64,000 nt of DNA from Frigidibacter sp. RF13 (GTDB lineage: Bacteria > Pseudomonadota > Alphaproteobacteria > Rhodobacterales > Rhodobacteraceae), in contig NZ_JAPNUE010000005.1 in NCBI RefSeq assembly GCF_026626305.1, positions 1-64,000 of the forward strand. Reading direction: 5' to 3'. Shown here piece after piece: positions 27,659 to 36,758 of this stretch (position 1 is the first letter of the stretch; every line of letters begins with the position of its first letter). The translations under genes were made by a program, and so were the position numbers. The notes below the pieces were generated by a model. That model did not search any database, was not told the DNA's origin, and worked only from the letters and a program-made list of their open reading frames with translations.

Positions 27659-28308
27659 CGCTACTGCAGGAGATCGCCGCCCGGGCGGCGCCTCATCGGC
27701 TGGGCCTCTTCGGCGCGCTTCGCCTGACGGCGGAAGACGGTCTACCGCCCGAATGGCGCACACTCGTGCTCGTCGGGCCGGAGGAGCCGGGCTTCTGGGC
27801 CCATCTGACCGCCCAGCCGGAATGGGCCGATGGCAAGGCTGATCCGGTAGATCGCTGGTCGGAACGGGCCATAGCCGAGATTGCGCGCGCCTCGGGCGGC
27901 TTGGCGGTCTTTCCCTTCGGCGGCCCGCCGCACCATCCATTCTTCCCCTGGGCCGTGCGCTCGGGCCGCGCCTTCGCTTCGCCGGTGACGATCCTCGTCC
28001 ATGATCGCGCGGGCCTCTTTGTCTCCTATCGCGGCGCCATCGCGCTGCGCGAAGTGGTCGATCTGCCGCCACCCGTCCCGAACCCCTGCGACAGCTGCGC
28101 CGAAAAGCCATGCCTGACCGCCTGCCCGGTCGGCGCGCTTGGGCAAGACGGATATGACGTACCGACCTGCCACGCCTTTCTCGACCGGTCAGAGGGACAA
28201 GATTGCCTCAATCGCGGCTGCCGTGTTCGTCGCGCTTGCCCCCTCTCGAAAGCCTATGGCAGGGTGGAGGAACAATCCGCCTATCACATGAGGCTCTTTC
28301 ACAAATGA
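27655..28308 (+). CDS. 4Fe-4S ferredoxin-like protein
   Basis: A 217-residue protein with a C-terminal iron-sulfur region: [14 protein letters not shown] (about residues 143-156) and a second Cys set in [13 protein letters not shown]. This resembles the cluster domain of QueG-type proteins but the cobalamin-binding part is absent. The GTG start overlaps argB; the stop overlaps the SixA start. Function unknown. Confidence 0.8.
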   Translation: MTLLQEIAARAAPHRLGLFGALRLTAEDGLPPEWRTLVLVGPEEPGFWAHLTAQPEWADGKADPVDRWSERAIAEIARASGGLAVFPFGGPPHHPFFPWAVRSGRAFASPVTILVHDRAGLFVSYRGAIALREVVDLPPPVPNPCDSCAEKPCLTACPVGALGQDGYDVPTCHAFLDRSEGQDCLNRGCRVRRACPLSKAYGRVEEQSAYHMRLFHK

Positions 28309-28823
28309 TCCCAGCCGGACACCGCCGCCTGATCCTGACGCGCCACGCAAAATCCGCCTGGGACGATCCGATGATGGAGGATCACGACCGCCCCCTGAAC
28401 CGCAGGGGCCGCCGCTCGGCGTTGGAGCTTGGCGATTGGTTACATTCGCGCGGCTACGAGCCCGACCAGGTCCTCTGCTCGACGGCGACGCGCACGCGGG
28501 AAACCTGGACTGTGGCGGCTGCCGCGCCCCTCGAAGTGACGCCACGGGTCGAGTATCTCGATGCGCTCTATCACGCCTCGCCCGATGTGATGCTCGCGGC
28601 CCTTGCGCGGGCAACCGGCGAAACTGTGATGATGATCGGCCACAATCCCGGCATCGGCGAACTGGCGCGCCGCCTTGCCGCCCGCGCCCCGAACCACCCG
28701 GATTTCGGTCGCTACCCGACGGCCGCCACCACCGTCTACGATTTCCAGATTGACGGCTGGCAGGCGGTGAAGTTCGGCGCAGGCTCGGTCCTCGACTTCT
28801 TCATCCCGTCCGGGCGGGATTGA
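28305..28823 (+). CDS. SixA-type histidine phosphatase
   Basis: A 172-residue phosphoglycerate-mutase-like protein with the RH motif in ILTRHAKSAW, an STATRTRET segment and MMIGHNPGIGEL supplying the second histidine. SixA-type proteins dephosphorylate phospho-histidine or small phosphoesters. It is coupled to the ferredoxin-like gene by ATGA. Confidence 0.88.
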   Translation: MIPAGHRRLILTRHAKSAWDDPMMEDHDRPLNRRGRRSALELGDWLHSRGYEPDQVLCSTATRTRETWTVAAAAPLEVTPRVEYLDALYHASPDVMLAALARATGETVMMIGHNPGIGELARRLAARAPNHPDFGRYPTAATTVYDFQIDGWQAVKFGAGSVLDFFIPSGRD

Positions 28824-28848
28824 CGTTTCAACGGGGTCTTTCGTTTCG

Positions 28849-28899
28849 AAATATCCTCGGGGGTGCGCTGAAAGCGCGAAGGGGGGCAGTCGGCCCCCC
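28849..28899. repeat. Composite intergenic hairpin element (copy C)
   Basis: AAATATCCTCGGGGG followed by a CGCGCTGAAAGCGCG-like hairpin and GGGGGGCAGTCGGCCCCCC. Matches the right halves of the elements at 6025-6077 and 8854-8890; sits between the convergent sixA-like and bztD genes. Confidence 0.6.
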
Positions 28900-28944
28900 T
28901 TCCCATTTAGCGATGAGCGCACGAAAGGCGCGAAGAGCGGCCCG

Positions 28945-29733
28945 TCAGTGCCCGAGGATCTGGCTGAGGAACAGCTTCGTCCGATCCGACTGCGGATTGT
29001 TGAAGAACTCTTTCGGCTCGTTCTGTTCGACGATCTGGCCCTGGTCCATGAAGATCACGCGGTTGGCCACGGCCTGGGCAAAGCCCATCTCGTGGGTGAC
29101 GCACAGCATTGTCATCCCCTCTTCGGCCAGCTCGATCATCGTATCGAGCACTTCCTTGATCATCTCGGGATCAAGGGCGGAGGTCGGTTCGTCGAAGAGC
29201 ATGATGCGAGGTTTCATGCAGAGCGAGCGGGCGATCGCCACGCGCTGCTGCTGACCGCCCGACAATTGGCCAGGATACTTATGGGCCTGTTCGGGGATCT
29301 TCACCTTCGACAGGAAGTGCATCGCCACTTCCTCGGCCTCGCGCTTGGGCGTCTTGCGGACCCAGATCGGCGCGAGCGTGCAGTTCTCAAGGATCGTGAG
29401 ATGCGGGAACAGGTTGAAGTGCTGGAAAACCATACCGACTTCAGAGCGCACCTTGTCGATGTTCTTGAGGTCCGAAGTCAGCTCCGTGCCGTCGACCACG
29501 ATCTTGCCGGACTGGTGTTCTTCCAGCCGGTTGATGCAGCGGATCAGCGTCGACTTGCCAGAGCCCGAGGGGCCGCAGATGACGATCCGCTCGCCCCGGT
29601 TCACCGTCATGTTGATGTCACGGAGCACATGGAAGGCCCCGTACCATTTGTTCATGCTGGTGATCTGGATCGCGACCTCGTCACTGACCTGCATATGGCT
29701 GCGGTCGATCTGGCGGGTGATTGCTTCCGACAT
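28945..29733 (-). CDS. bztD: Acidic amino acid ABC transporter ATPase
   Basis: A 262-residue ABC ATPase of the polar amino acid family: Walker A GPSGSGKS, signature [13 protein letters not shown], Walker [15 protein letters not shown] and the H-loop in [14 protein letters not shown]. It energises glutamate/glutamine/aspartate/asparagine uptake by analogy with Bzt of Rhodobacter capsulatus and Aap of rhizobia. It is last in the operon bztA-B-C-D. Confidence 0.93.
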   Translation of the reverse strand: MSEAITRQIDRSHMQVSDEVAIQITSMNKWYGAFHVLRDINMTVNRGERIVICGPSGSGKSTLIRCINRLEEHQSGKIVVDGTELTSDLKNIDKVRSEVGMVFQHFNLFPHLTILENCTLAPIWVRKTPKREAEEVAMHFLSKVKIPEQAHKYPGQLSGGQQQRVAIARSLCMKPRIMLFDEPTSALDPEMIKEVLDTMIELAEEGMTMLCVTHEMGFAQAVANRVIFMDQGQIVEQNEPKEFFNNPQSDRTKLFLSQILGH

Positions 29734-29745
29734 GATGGATGCTCC

Positions 29746-31194
29746 TTAACGGTGGTCGCGCTTCAGCTTGCGCTCGAGATACATCGAATAGCGCGACATG
29801 CTGAAACAGCAGGCGAAGAAGATGAGGCCGACGAACAGGTAGGGTTCCCAGTAGATACCCTTCCAGTTGATATCGGCCCGTGCGATTTTGGTTATGCCCT
29901 GCAGCGGATCGGCAAGACCCACGAGCGCCACCAGCGTCGTGTCCTTGAAAAGTCCGATGAACGAGGACACGATCCCCGGGATCGAGATCTTCAGCGCCTG
30001 CGGCATGATGATCAGCCGCTGGGCCTGCCAATAGTCAAGCCCCAGCGCATCGGCCGCCTCGTATTGGCCGCGCGGTAGGGCCGCGAGGCCGCCCCGGATC
30101 ACCTCGGCAATATAGGCGGCCGAGAAGAGCGTGACGAGGATGATGACGCGCAGGATCAGGTCGAAGTTCGTCTGCGGCGGCAGGAAATACTGCAGCAAGA
30201 GCGAGGCAACGAAGAGCATCGTGATCAGGGGCACGCCCCGGACGAATTCGATGAACCCGACGGACATCGTCTTGATCAGGAACATGTCCGACCGGCGGCC
30301 GAGGGCAAGCAGGATGCCGATCGGTAGCGATGCGGCGATTGCCGTCACCCCGATCACGAACGCCAGAAGGAAGCCGCCAAACTGGTCAGATCGCACAGGC
30401 GGCAGACCAATCGGCATGGCTGCATGCAGCGCGCCGGTCACATGCGTCTGGACCGACAACCACCAGACGGCCGCGGTAATCAGGGCAATGCCCCCTGCGA
30501 CAACCACACCCACCTGGCGCTGCAGCCCGAGCCACACGAAGGCGAGGATCACGAAGCCGAGAAGCGCGCCCACCGGACCCCAGACCGACCCACCCCAGAG
30601 AAGGAAGAAGCCGATCGCGGGGTAAAGGAGGGTCAGCCAGACGAGTTTCTTAGGCGCGACCCAAGCGACAGCGGTCAGCGCCGCCATAAGGACCAAAGCA
30701 AGCCCGATATGCGCCCCGTCCGTCCCCAAGCCCCAAAGAGCGATCATCAGCAGAACGCCGACCGCTCCCACCATCCGCACATTGATATGGCGGATACCGA
30801 AGTAAAGGACCGGCGCCAGTGCCACGAACATGAGCGCGAACGCGAGCGTGGGGCGCCAGTAGCTGTCCATTGGGTAGAAGCCGTAGATGAACTGCTTCCA
30901 GCGCTCGGCGATCATCGCCCAACAGGCCGCATGGCTGTCGGGTCCGAGAGTCTCGGCGATAATCTGGCGGCATTCCGACAGCGAACTCGCCGTCCAAACA
31001 CCGTTCCAGACCCACGGCACAACCGTCTTCAGAACAAGGTAAACGAAGGCGACGCCGATCACGGTGAGGATCGAGTTAAGCGGCGTCGAGAACAGATTCT
31101 CCCGAAACCACTTTACCACACCGCGCTGCGAGGTCGGCGGCTCCTTCGGCCCGAGCATTTCGTTGCGAACGAAAATGGGGGTTGCGGTCTCCAT
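29746..31194 (-). CDS. bztC: Acidic amino acid ABC transporter permease
   Basis: A 482-residue multi-spanning permease (AapM/BztC type) with a long hydrophobic N-terminal part and the C-terminal EAA loop EAADALGLDYWQAQRLIIMP. FVRGVPLITMLF precedes it. It pairs with BztB. One base separates it from bztB and 12 bases from bztD. Confidence 0.92.
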   Translation of the reverse strand: METATPIFVRNEMLGPKEPPTSQRGVVKWFRENLFSTPLNSILTVIGVAFVYLVLKTVVPWVWNGVWTASSLSECRQIIAETLGPDSHAACWAMIAERWKQFIYGFYPMDSYWRPTLAFALMFVALAPVLYFGIRHINVRMVGAVGVLLMIALWGLGTDGAHIGLALVLMAALTAVAWVAPKKLVWLTLLYPAIGFFLLWGGSVWGPVGALLGFVILAFVWLGLQRQVGVVVAGGIALITAAVWWLSVQTHVTGALHAAMPIGLPPVRSDQFGGFLLAFVIGVTAIAASLPIGILLALGRRSDMFLIKTMSVGFIEFVRGVPLITMLFVASLLLQYFLPPQTNFDLILRVIILVTLFSAAYIAEVIRGGLAALPRGQYEAADALGLDYWQAQRLIIMPQALKISIPGIVSSFIGLFKDTTLVALVGLADPLQGITKIARADINWKGIYWEPYLFVGLIFFACCFSMSRYSMYLERKLKRDHR

Positions 31195-31195
31195 C

Positions 31196-32473
31196 TCAAC
31201 GCTCCTTCAGCTTAACGGCCGCGTTGAACGCGTTCATGACCGACGAGATGATGAGGCTGAGGATCAGATAGATGCCCATCATCAGCATCATGCACTCAAG
31301 TTCACGGCCAGTCTGGTTCAGCGTGATGCCGCCCAGCGTGCCCTTGAGGTCGAGATAGCTGATCGCCATCCCCAGCGTCGTGTTCTTGGTCAGATTCAGG
31401 TACTGGCTGATCAGCGGCGGGATGATGACGCGTAGCGCCTGCGGCAGAACGACGAGGCGCATCGTCCGCCCCGGCCGGATACCAAGCGCATAGGCCGCCT
31501 CGGTCTGGCCTTTCGAGATCGCCAGAATACCGGCACGCACCGCCTCAGCGATGAAGGCACCGGTATAGAGAGAGAGAGCGATGAGAAGCGCGGTGAAGGA
31601 ATGCGCGATGGACAGGCCGCCACGGAAGTTGAAGCCCTTGAGTTCGGGATATTCCAGATGGAATCCGCGCCACGCGAGGAACGCTGCCACTGGCAGCACG
31701 ACCACCAGCAGGTTCTGCCACCAGACCACGGGCCGTTCGCCGGTTTCCTCCTGGGTCTTGCGGGCACGCTGGCTGTTGCGCCGCGCCACATAGACCGAGG
31801 CCGCGAGCAGCAGGAGCGATATAACCACGGCAAAGTTGATCGGCACTCCGGCAAACTCGGCACCACCCATCGGGCGTTCCAGCAGGGGCCAGGGAATGTC
31901 GGTGCCACGGTTGGTGATCGCTACCGAATCGTTGAAGAGCATGCTCGCCGCAGGTTCCTGCCCGCTCGCAATCATCTCGTCGGTCAGTCGGAACGCATTG
32001 GGCGGCGATGTGACCTCGGACAGGATGGTGAAGGACAGGATGATCCACAACAGGAGGGGAACGTTGCGGAACGTCTCGACATAGACCGTCATGATCCGGC
32101 TGACGACCCAGTTGTTCGAAAGCCTGAGCACACCGGCAAACACGCCAAGGATCGTCGCGAAGATGCAACCGAAGAACGCCACGACCAGCGTATTGAGAAG
32201 GCCGACCACCGCTGCCCGCGAATGGGTGCTGTCGTTGGTGTAGGGAATGAGCTGCTGGCCGATATCATAGCCCGCCCGGTTCCACAGGAAACTGAAGTTG
32301 ATGTCCTTGTCCTTGGCGGCAAGGTTCTTGATCGTGTTGTCGGCCAGCCAGCCGACGAACAGAAGCGCGAGGATCAGCACGATCACCTGAATGGTGATCG
32401 AACGGTACCGCGTGTCATAGATAAGCATGCTCAGCCGAAAGGTTTCTTTCGGCGCGTCGGCGACATAGGCCAT
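31196..32473 (-). CDS. bztB: Acidic amino acid ABC transporter permease
   Basis: A 425-residue permease (AapQ/BztB type) with eight or so membrane segments and the EAA loop TEAAYALGIRPGRTMRLVVL. A strong GGGGGGAG lies before the ATG at 32473. It is separated from bztA by 130 bases holding a strong hairpin. Confidence 0.92.
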   Translation of the reverse strand: MAYVADAPKETFRLSMLIYDTRYRSITIQVIVLILALLFVGWLADNTIKNLAAKDKDINFSFLWNRAGYDIGQQLIPYTNDSTHSRAAVVGLLNTLVVAFFGCIFATILGVFAGVLRLSNNWVVSRIMTVYVETFRNVPLLLWIILSFTILSEVTSPPNAFRLTDEMIASGQEPAASMLFNDSVAITNRGTDIPWPLLERPMGGAEFAGVPINFAVVISLLLLAASVYVARRNSQRARKTQEETGERPVVWWQNLLVVVLPVAAFLAWRGFHLEYPELKGFNFRGGLSIAHSFTALLIALSLYTGAFIAEAVRAGILAISKGQTEAAYALGIRPGRTMRLVVLPQALRVIIPPLISQYLNLTKNTTLGMAISYLDLKGTLGGITLNQTGRELECMMLMMGIYLILSLIISSVMNAFNAAVKLKER

Positions 32474-32565
32474 TGGCTCCCCCCTGCGACTGACAGCGCG
32501 TCCGTGAATGGGCGTCATATGGGGTCTCGCGCCCCGGCGGTCGTCGCGTTGCTACTGGTAGAAAA

Positions 32566-32590
32566 AGAGCGCGCCGATAGGGCGCGCTCT
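32566..32590 (-). terminator. Terminator/attenuator between bztA and bztB
   Basis: On the minus strand, AGAGCGCGCC and GGCGCGCTCT form a 10-bp stem with a five-base loop, followed by TTTTT. It starts 14 bases after the bztA stop. It probably lowers permease expression relative to the binding protein. Confidence 0.75.
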
Positions 32591-32603
32591 CAAGGTCAGA
32601 CGA

Positions 32604-33620
32604 TCAGCGGAAGGGCGGCGAGTACTGCAGGCCGCCGTTGATCCACAGTTCGTTCAGGCCACGGGCCAGACCGATCGGGGTGGATTCGCCGATGTTGGCG
32701 GCGAAGATTTCACCATAGTTGCCGTTCGCCATGATGGCGCGCTTGAACGCATCCTTGTCGAGACCGGTCATGGTACCCATGTCGCCTTCGACGCCAAGGA
32801 GGCGGCGAACTTCCGGGTCGGTCGAGGACGCAGCCATCTCTTCGGCGTTGGCCTTGGTGACGCCCTTCTCTTCGGCCGTCAGGAGCGCGTTGAGCGTCCA
32901 GCGAACGATGTCACCCCACTGGTTGTCGCCGTGACGGACGACCGGGCCGAGCGGCTCTTTCGAGATAATCTCGGGCAGGATGATGTGGTTGTCCGGATCG
33001 GGCAGCGTGGCGCGGGTCGCGGCAAGGCCCGAGGCGTCGGTGGTGAACGCGTCGCAGGCGCCGGCCATGTACTGGCGCTGGGCTTCGGCGTCGTCAGCAA
33101 CCGTAACCGGGGTGTAGCTGATGTTGTTCGACTTGAAGAAGTCGGCAAGGTTCAGTTCGGTCGTGGTGCCGGTCTGGATGCAGACGGTGGCGCCGTCGAG
33201 TTCCTTGGCCGAAAGGATGCCGAGATCCTTCTTCACCATGAAGCCTTGGCCGTCATAGTAGTTCACGCCGACGAAATCGAGCTTGAGGTCGGTGTCGCGC
33301 GAGTAGGTCCAGGTCGAGTTACGGACGAGAAGGTCCACTTCGCCCGAGGCGAGCGCGGTGAAGCGGGTCTCGCCGGTGGTCGGAACGAACTTCACCTTGC
33401 TCGGGTCGCCGAGAACGGCGGCGCCGAGGGCACGGCAGAGATCGACATCGAAGCCGGTCCAGTTGTTGTTGGCGTCCGGCGCACCGAAGCCCGTCAGGCC
33501 GGTGTTCGAACCGCAGATCAGCTCGCCCCGGGCCTTCACGTCATCAAGCGTGCCGGCCGAGGCAAAACCGGCCATCAGGGCCGACGCTGCCAGCGTTCCG
33601 AGAAATACGGATTTTTTCAT
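32604..33620 (-). CDS. bztA: Acidic amino acid ABC transporter substrate-binding protein
   Basis: A 338-residue periplasmic protein with a signal peptide (MKKSVFLGTLAASALMAGFA) and the mature start GTLDDVKARGELICG, the AapJ/BztA pattern. NNWTGFDVDLCRALGAAV and RNSTWTYSRDT follow. It captures glutamate and related amino acids. AGGAAGAGG precedes the ATG at 33620. Confidence 0.94.
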   Translation of the reverse strand: MKKSVFLGTLAASALMAGFASAGTLDDVKARGELICGSNTGLTGFGAPDANNNWTGFDVDLCRALGAAVLGDPSKVKFVPTTGETRFTALASGEVDLLVRNSTWTYSRDTDLKLDFVGVNYYDGQGFMVKKDLGILSAKELDGATVCIQTGTTTELNLADFFKSNNISYTPVTVADDAEAQRQYMAGACDAFTTDASGLAATRATLPDPDNHIILPEIISKEPLGPVVRHGDNQWGDIVRWTLNALLTAEEKGVTKANAEEMAASSTDPEVRRLLGVEGDMGTMTGLDKDAFKRAIMANGNYGEIFAANIGESTPIGLARGLNELWINGGLQYSPPFR

Positions 33621-33838
33621 GAGTACCTCTTCCTGAGTTGCCGCCCGGGCCACGAGCGGTCTGTTATCGCCAGTTGTCCTGACAAGTTTGTTGGGGCTCC
33701 CCAGCGGGGGCAGTTTCGACAGATGGGCGCGGCGCGTCAAGGATACATTCCGCCATTTTGCCGGTCGAAGTGCATTTCTTGGCGGACAGAAATAAAGCTA
33801 AACCGCTGTACATACGGCTTGACAGAATATTTCGCCGC

Positions 33839-34546
33839 TTAGCTACAGAGTTCCCAGAAATGTCTCGCCCGAAGGAAGTCGGTTCGCTTTTTTTCCGCTA
33901 TGACGGACGCTTCTTCGTCTTCACCCCATTGCCGCGCCTGCCACTCCTCATCGAATCGCGACATTTCCCAGAGATTGGCGACATCGAATTCGTCGGTGGC
34001 CGCAGCCAGGCCCAGGATCAGCGAGCCGCTCAGCGACACCAGATCATGCAGTGCCGTCAGCTGAAACGGTGTCGTTTCACGGACCTTTCGCGAGAGTTTT
34101 CCCAGAGCGCCAGCCGGTTGTTGAACTGGCACGACACCCGTCGTCGTCACCAGCCGCGCGCCGAGTGCGCGCTCGGCCCAGTCAAGCATCGGGTCCCAGA
34201 CCTTCGCCTGTGCCAGGCGCAGCGCTGCGGGTGCCTCGGCGCGGTAACACAGTAGATCCGATGCGCCGTAGGCGGCGATCATCTCTGCCACTTCGTCGAA
34301 CTGCTGCGCGACCTTGTCGATTGCCGCATTGGCCGCGCGCGTCACCGGCATGAGGCGGGGATCAACCGTTTCCTCAACCGCCCGCCACTCGGCTGCGACC
34401 GCCTCGGCCATCGCGCTGGTGGGCAGACGGAGTGCAGCCTTCGCCGGTGTCTTCAACACCCGCCCATCGGCGTTCACCTCAAACCCGCCGTCCACCGCAT
34501 GAACCGTGACGTCCTTCCAGAACCGCTTTGCCTTCCAGCCGCTCAT
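33839..34546 (-). CDS. ATP12-family F1-ATPase assembly chaperone
   Basis: A 235-residue ATP12-family protein. KRFWKDVTVHAVDGGFEVNA and DGRVLKTPAK at the N-terminus and the TTTGVVPVQQP segment are typical. Its mitochondrial counterpart helps assemble F1 alpha subunits; alphaproteobacterial copies are common. It overlaps the HAD gene start by 4 bases. Confidence 0.92.
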   Translation of the reverse strand: MSGWKAKRFWKDVTVHAVDGGFEVNADGRVLKTPAKAALRLPTSAMAEAVAAEWRAVEETVDPRLMPVTRAANAAIDKVAQQFDEVAEMIAAYGASDLLCYRAEAPAALRLAQAKVWDPMLDWAERALGARLVTTTGVVPVQQPAGALGKLSRKVRETTPFQLTALHDLVSLSGSLILGLAAATDEFDVANLWEMSRFDEEWQARQWGEDEEASVIAEKKRTDFLRARHFWELCS

Positions 34547-35208
34547 GCCCGTTCCCAAGTCTCCTCAAGCGCTGCCGCCAGCGCCCCGAATGTGCCGACC
34601 AGCCTGCCGGCGGCCCTAAGTGCCGTCACCGGATGATAACCCCAAGTGACGCCGATGGTTGGCACGCGCGCCGCCCGCCCCATTTCCATGTCAAAGCTCG
34701 TGTCCCCGATCATCACGGCATCTGCCGCGGGGACCCCGGTCTCGGCAAGTGCCGCCAGGACCATCGAGGGATGGGGCTTCGACGGATGATCGTCCGCGAC
34801 CTGAACGCTGTCGAACATACCGTCAAGCCCGTGCGCCGAAAGGACATGCCGCAAGCCGCGCCGGGATTTTCCGGTTGCGACGGCAAGCCGGACATGTGGG
34901 TCGGCCGCGAGCCGGTGCAAAAGCAGCGCGGCACCGTCGAAGAGCGGCGAATGCGCTCGTTCGCGCAGCTGCCCGAAAGACCCTTTGTAGGCCTCGACGA
35001 TCCGATGTTGAATTGCCAAGGGGCAATCCGGCACAAGCTGTGCGACCGCTTCCGGCAGCGACAAGCCGACAATGCCAAGCACCTGCTCGCGCGCGGGCAT
35101 CGGCCTTTCGACTGCGGCGAAACCCGCGGCCATCGCCGCGAGGATATGATCCTGGCTGTCGACGAGCGTGCCGTCGACATCGAAGATCACGAGCCGCGCC
35201 CTGCTCAT
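34543..35208 (-). CDS. HAD-family phosphatase (subfamily IA)
   Basis: A 221-residue HAD hydrolase: motif I FDVDGTLVDS, motif II VATGKS, motif III lysine and MIGDTSFDMEMG. It resembles phosphoglycolate-phosphatase-like enzymes. It overlaps the pseudouridine synthase stop by 4 bases, in the order rluC - HAD - ATP12. Confidence 0.9.
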   Translation of the reverse strand: MSRARLVIFDVDGTLVDSQDHILAAMAAGFAAVERPMPAREQVLGIVGLSLPEAVAQLVPDCPLAIQHRIVEAYKGSFGQLRERAHSPLFDGAALLLHRLAADPHVRLAVATGKSRRGLRHVLSAHGLDGMFDSVQVADDHPSKPHPSMVLAALAETGVPAADAVMIGDTSFDMEMGRAARVPTIGVTWGYHPVTALRAAGRLVGTFGALAAALEETWERA

Positions 35209-36257
35209 TCAGCGTCCCGGAACGGGTCGGCGAAGACGGCGGCCTCGGCCCAGCCCAGCGTCTTCCAGGTGCGCTTCATATGGTCGGGCAAGGGCGCGGT
35301 CAGCGTTATGCGTTTGCCGGTGATCGGATGGTCGAAGGCGATGGATCGGGCGTGCAGATGCAGCTTGCGGCTGATGTCGCCGCCGAGCTGCGCACCCCAA
35401 CCGTCGCCAAGGTTTTCCTGACCCGATCCGCCATACTTGCCGTCGCCCACGATCGGATGGCCAAGCTCGGCCATATGGGCGCGCAGCTGGTGGGTGCGCC
35501 CAGTGATCGGCACCATGGCGACCCAGGAAGCGCGCGTGCCCAGCGCCTCAAGGACCGCGTAGTCAGTAGTCGCCCGCTTGGCGCCTTCGGTCTGATCGAC
35601 TTTCGACGGGTGGATGGCGACCATCTTTTCGCCCTCGCCCGCGCCGCCACGCCCCGGCGCCTTCACGAGACCGAAGCGGATCGTACCCATCTTCGGGTTC
35701 GGCACACCCGCGACCGCCGCCCAGTAGATCTTGCGGGTGGTCCGGGCGCGGAACGCTTCCGACAGCGCCCGCGCGATCCGGTCGGTGCGGGCGAGCAGCA
35801 ATACGCCCGAGGTATCCTTGTCGAGCCGGTGAACGAGCTTCGGCCTGTCCTTGTAACCGAACATCAGGGCGGCCGTCAGCCCGTCGACATGCCGGTCACC
35901 CTGCCCCGATCCGCCCTGCGAGGGCAGGCCCGGCGGCTTGTTCAGCGCGATGATATGTTCGTCTTTCCACAGGACCGCCGCCTGGATCATCCGCGCGTCC
36001 GCCTCCGGCACACCGGGCGTCGGCGCGGGCCGTGGCGCATCGGGATCGGCCTTCGGCAGCGGTGGCACGCGGATCTCGGCCCCCGGTCCGACGCGGGTCG
36101 AGGCCTTTGCGCGCGCGCCGTCGACCCGGATTTGACCGGTGCGGCACCATTTCTCGACCTGGCCTTGCGTGACCTCGGGCAGGCGCTTTTTTAGCCAGCG
36201 GTCGAGACGGCTTTCGCCGTCGGCCTCGGCCACCACCATCATCCTGACCCCGCTCAT
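35205..36257 (-). CDS. rluC: RluC/RluD-family 23S rRNA pseudouridine synthase
   Basis: A 350-residue enzyme: N-terminal S4-like RNA-binding part (SRLDRWLKKRLPEVTQGQVE), catalytic Asp in HRLDKDTSG, and GRTHQLRAHMAELGHPIVGD. It isomerises uridines in 23S rRNA. The start at 36257 overlaps the crcB stop (ATGA). Confidence 0.92.
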   Translation of the reverse strand: MSGVRMMVVAEADGESRLDRWLKKRLPEVTQGQVEKWCRTGQIRVDGARAKASTRVGPGAEIRVPPLPKADPDAPRPAPTPGVPEADARMIQAAVLWKDEHIIALNKPPGLPSQGGSGQGDRHVDGLTAALMFGYKDRPKLVHRLDKDTSGVLLLARTDRIARALSEAFRARTTRKIYWAAVAGVPNPKMGTIRFGLVKAPGRGGAGEGEKMVAIHPSKVDQTEGAKRATTDYAVLEALGTRASWVAMVPITGRTHQLRAHMAELGHPIVGDGKYGGSGQENLGDGWGAQLGGDISRKLHLHARSIAFDHPITGKRITLTAPLPDHMKRTWKTLGWAEAAVFADPFRDAE

Positions 36258-36631
36258 GCCAGCAGCCCCCGTGCCGCGCCAATGCCCGCCAGAAGTGCCG
36301 CGAGCGAAAGTACAACCGACGCACCGACATAGAGCGCCGCACCCGACGTCTCGCCACGCTGCCAAAGGCTGACAGCATCCAGCGAGAAGGCCGAGAAGGT
36401 GGTGAACCCGCCGAGAAGGCCGGTCATCAGGAGGGGTTGAAGCCGCGCAAGATCACGCTGCGCGAACCAGATGACGAGCACGCCCATCAGGAACGACCCG
36501 ACGACATTCACCAAAAGCGTGGCCCAGGGAAAGCCCGGGCCGATCAGACGCAGCGCGGCCGTGCCGGTCAGATACCGGGCCGAGGCGCCGAGGGCGCCGC
36601 CGAGCGCCACCTGGACAAGGGTTGTAAACAT
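36254..36631 (-). CDS. crcB: Fluoride channel CrcB/Fluc
   Basis: A 125-residue protein with four membrane segments, the ARYL motif and GGFTTFSAFSLD, the Fluc signature with the pore phenylalanines. It exports fluoride. No fluoride-riboswitch-like leader is visible upstream. Confidence 0.93.
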   Translation of the reverse strand: MFTTLVQVALGGALGASARYLTGTAALRLIGPGFPWATLLVNVVGSFLMGVLVIWFAQRDLARLQPLLMTGLLGGFTTFSAFSLDAVSLWQRGETSGAALYVGASVVLSLAALLAGIGAARGLLA

Positions 36632-36700
36632 GCGCCTTCCTCTTCGCTCGCGCGCGCGATGTCAACAGATGCTCCCATCAGCAGCTCCTGCCAGCAGCTT

Positions 36701-36743
36701 CTCGTCGGCTGCGCCGCTCGTCGCGCGCCCGACGAGAAGCCTA
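36701..36743. repeat. Inverted repeat between crcB and rarA
   Basis: CTTCTCGTCGG and CCGACGAGAAG are perfect complements flanking a GC-rich loop that itself has CGCGCG/GCGCCG pairing. It lies after the rarA stop and before crcB on the minus strand, so it may terminate rarA transcription, although no T-run follows. Confidence 0.45.
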
Positions 36744-36758
36744 AGGCGCCCGAGGCGG

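Noticed and set aside
36632..36758. Fluoride riboswitch upstream of crcB
   Set aside because: The expected conserved GGCGAUGG-like pseudoknot elements are not present; only a GC-rich inverted repeat is seen.
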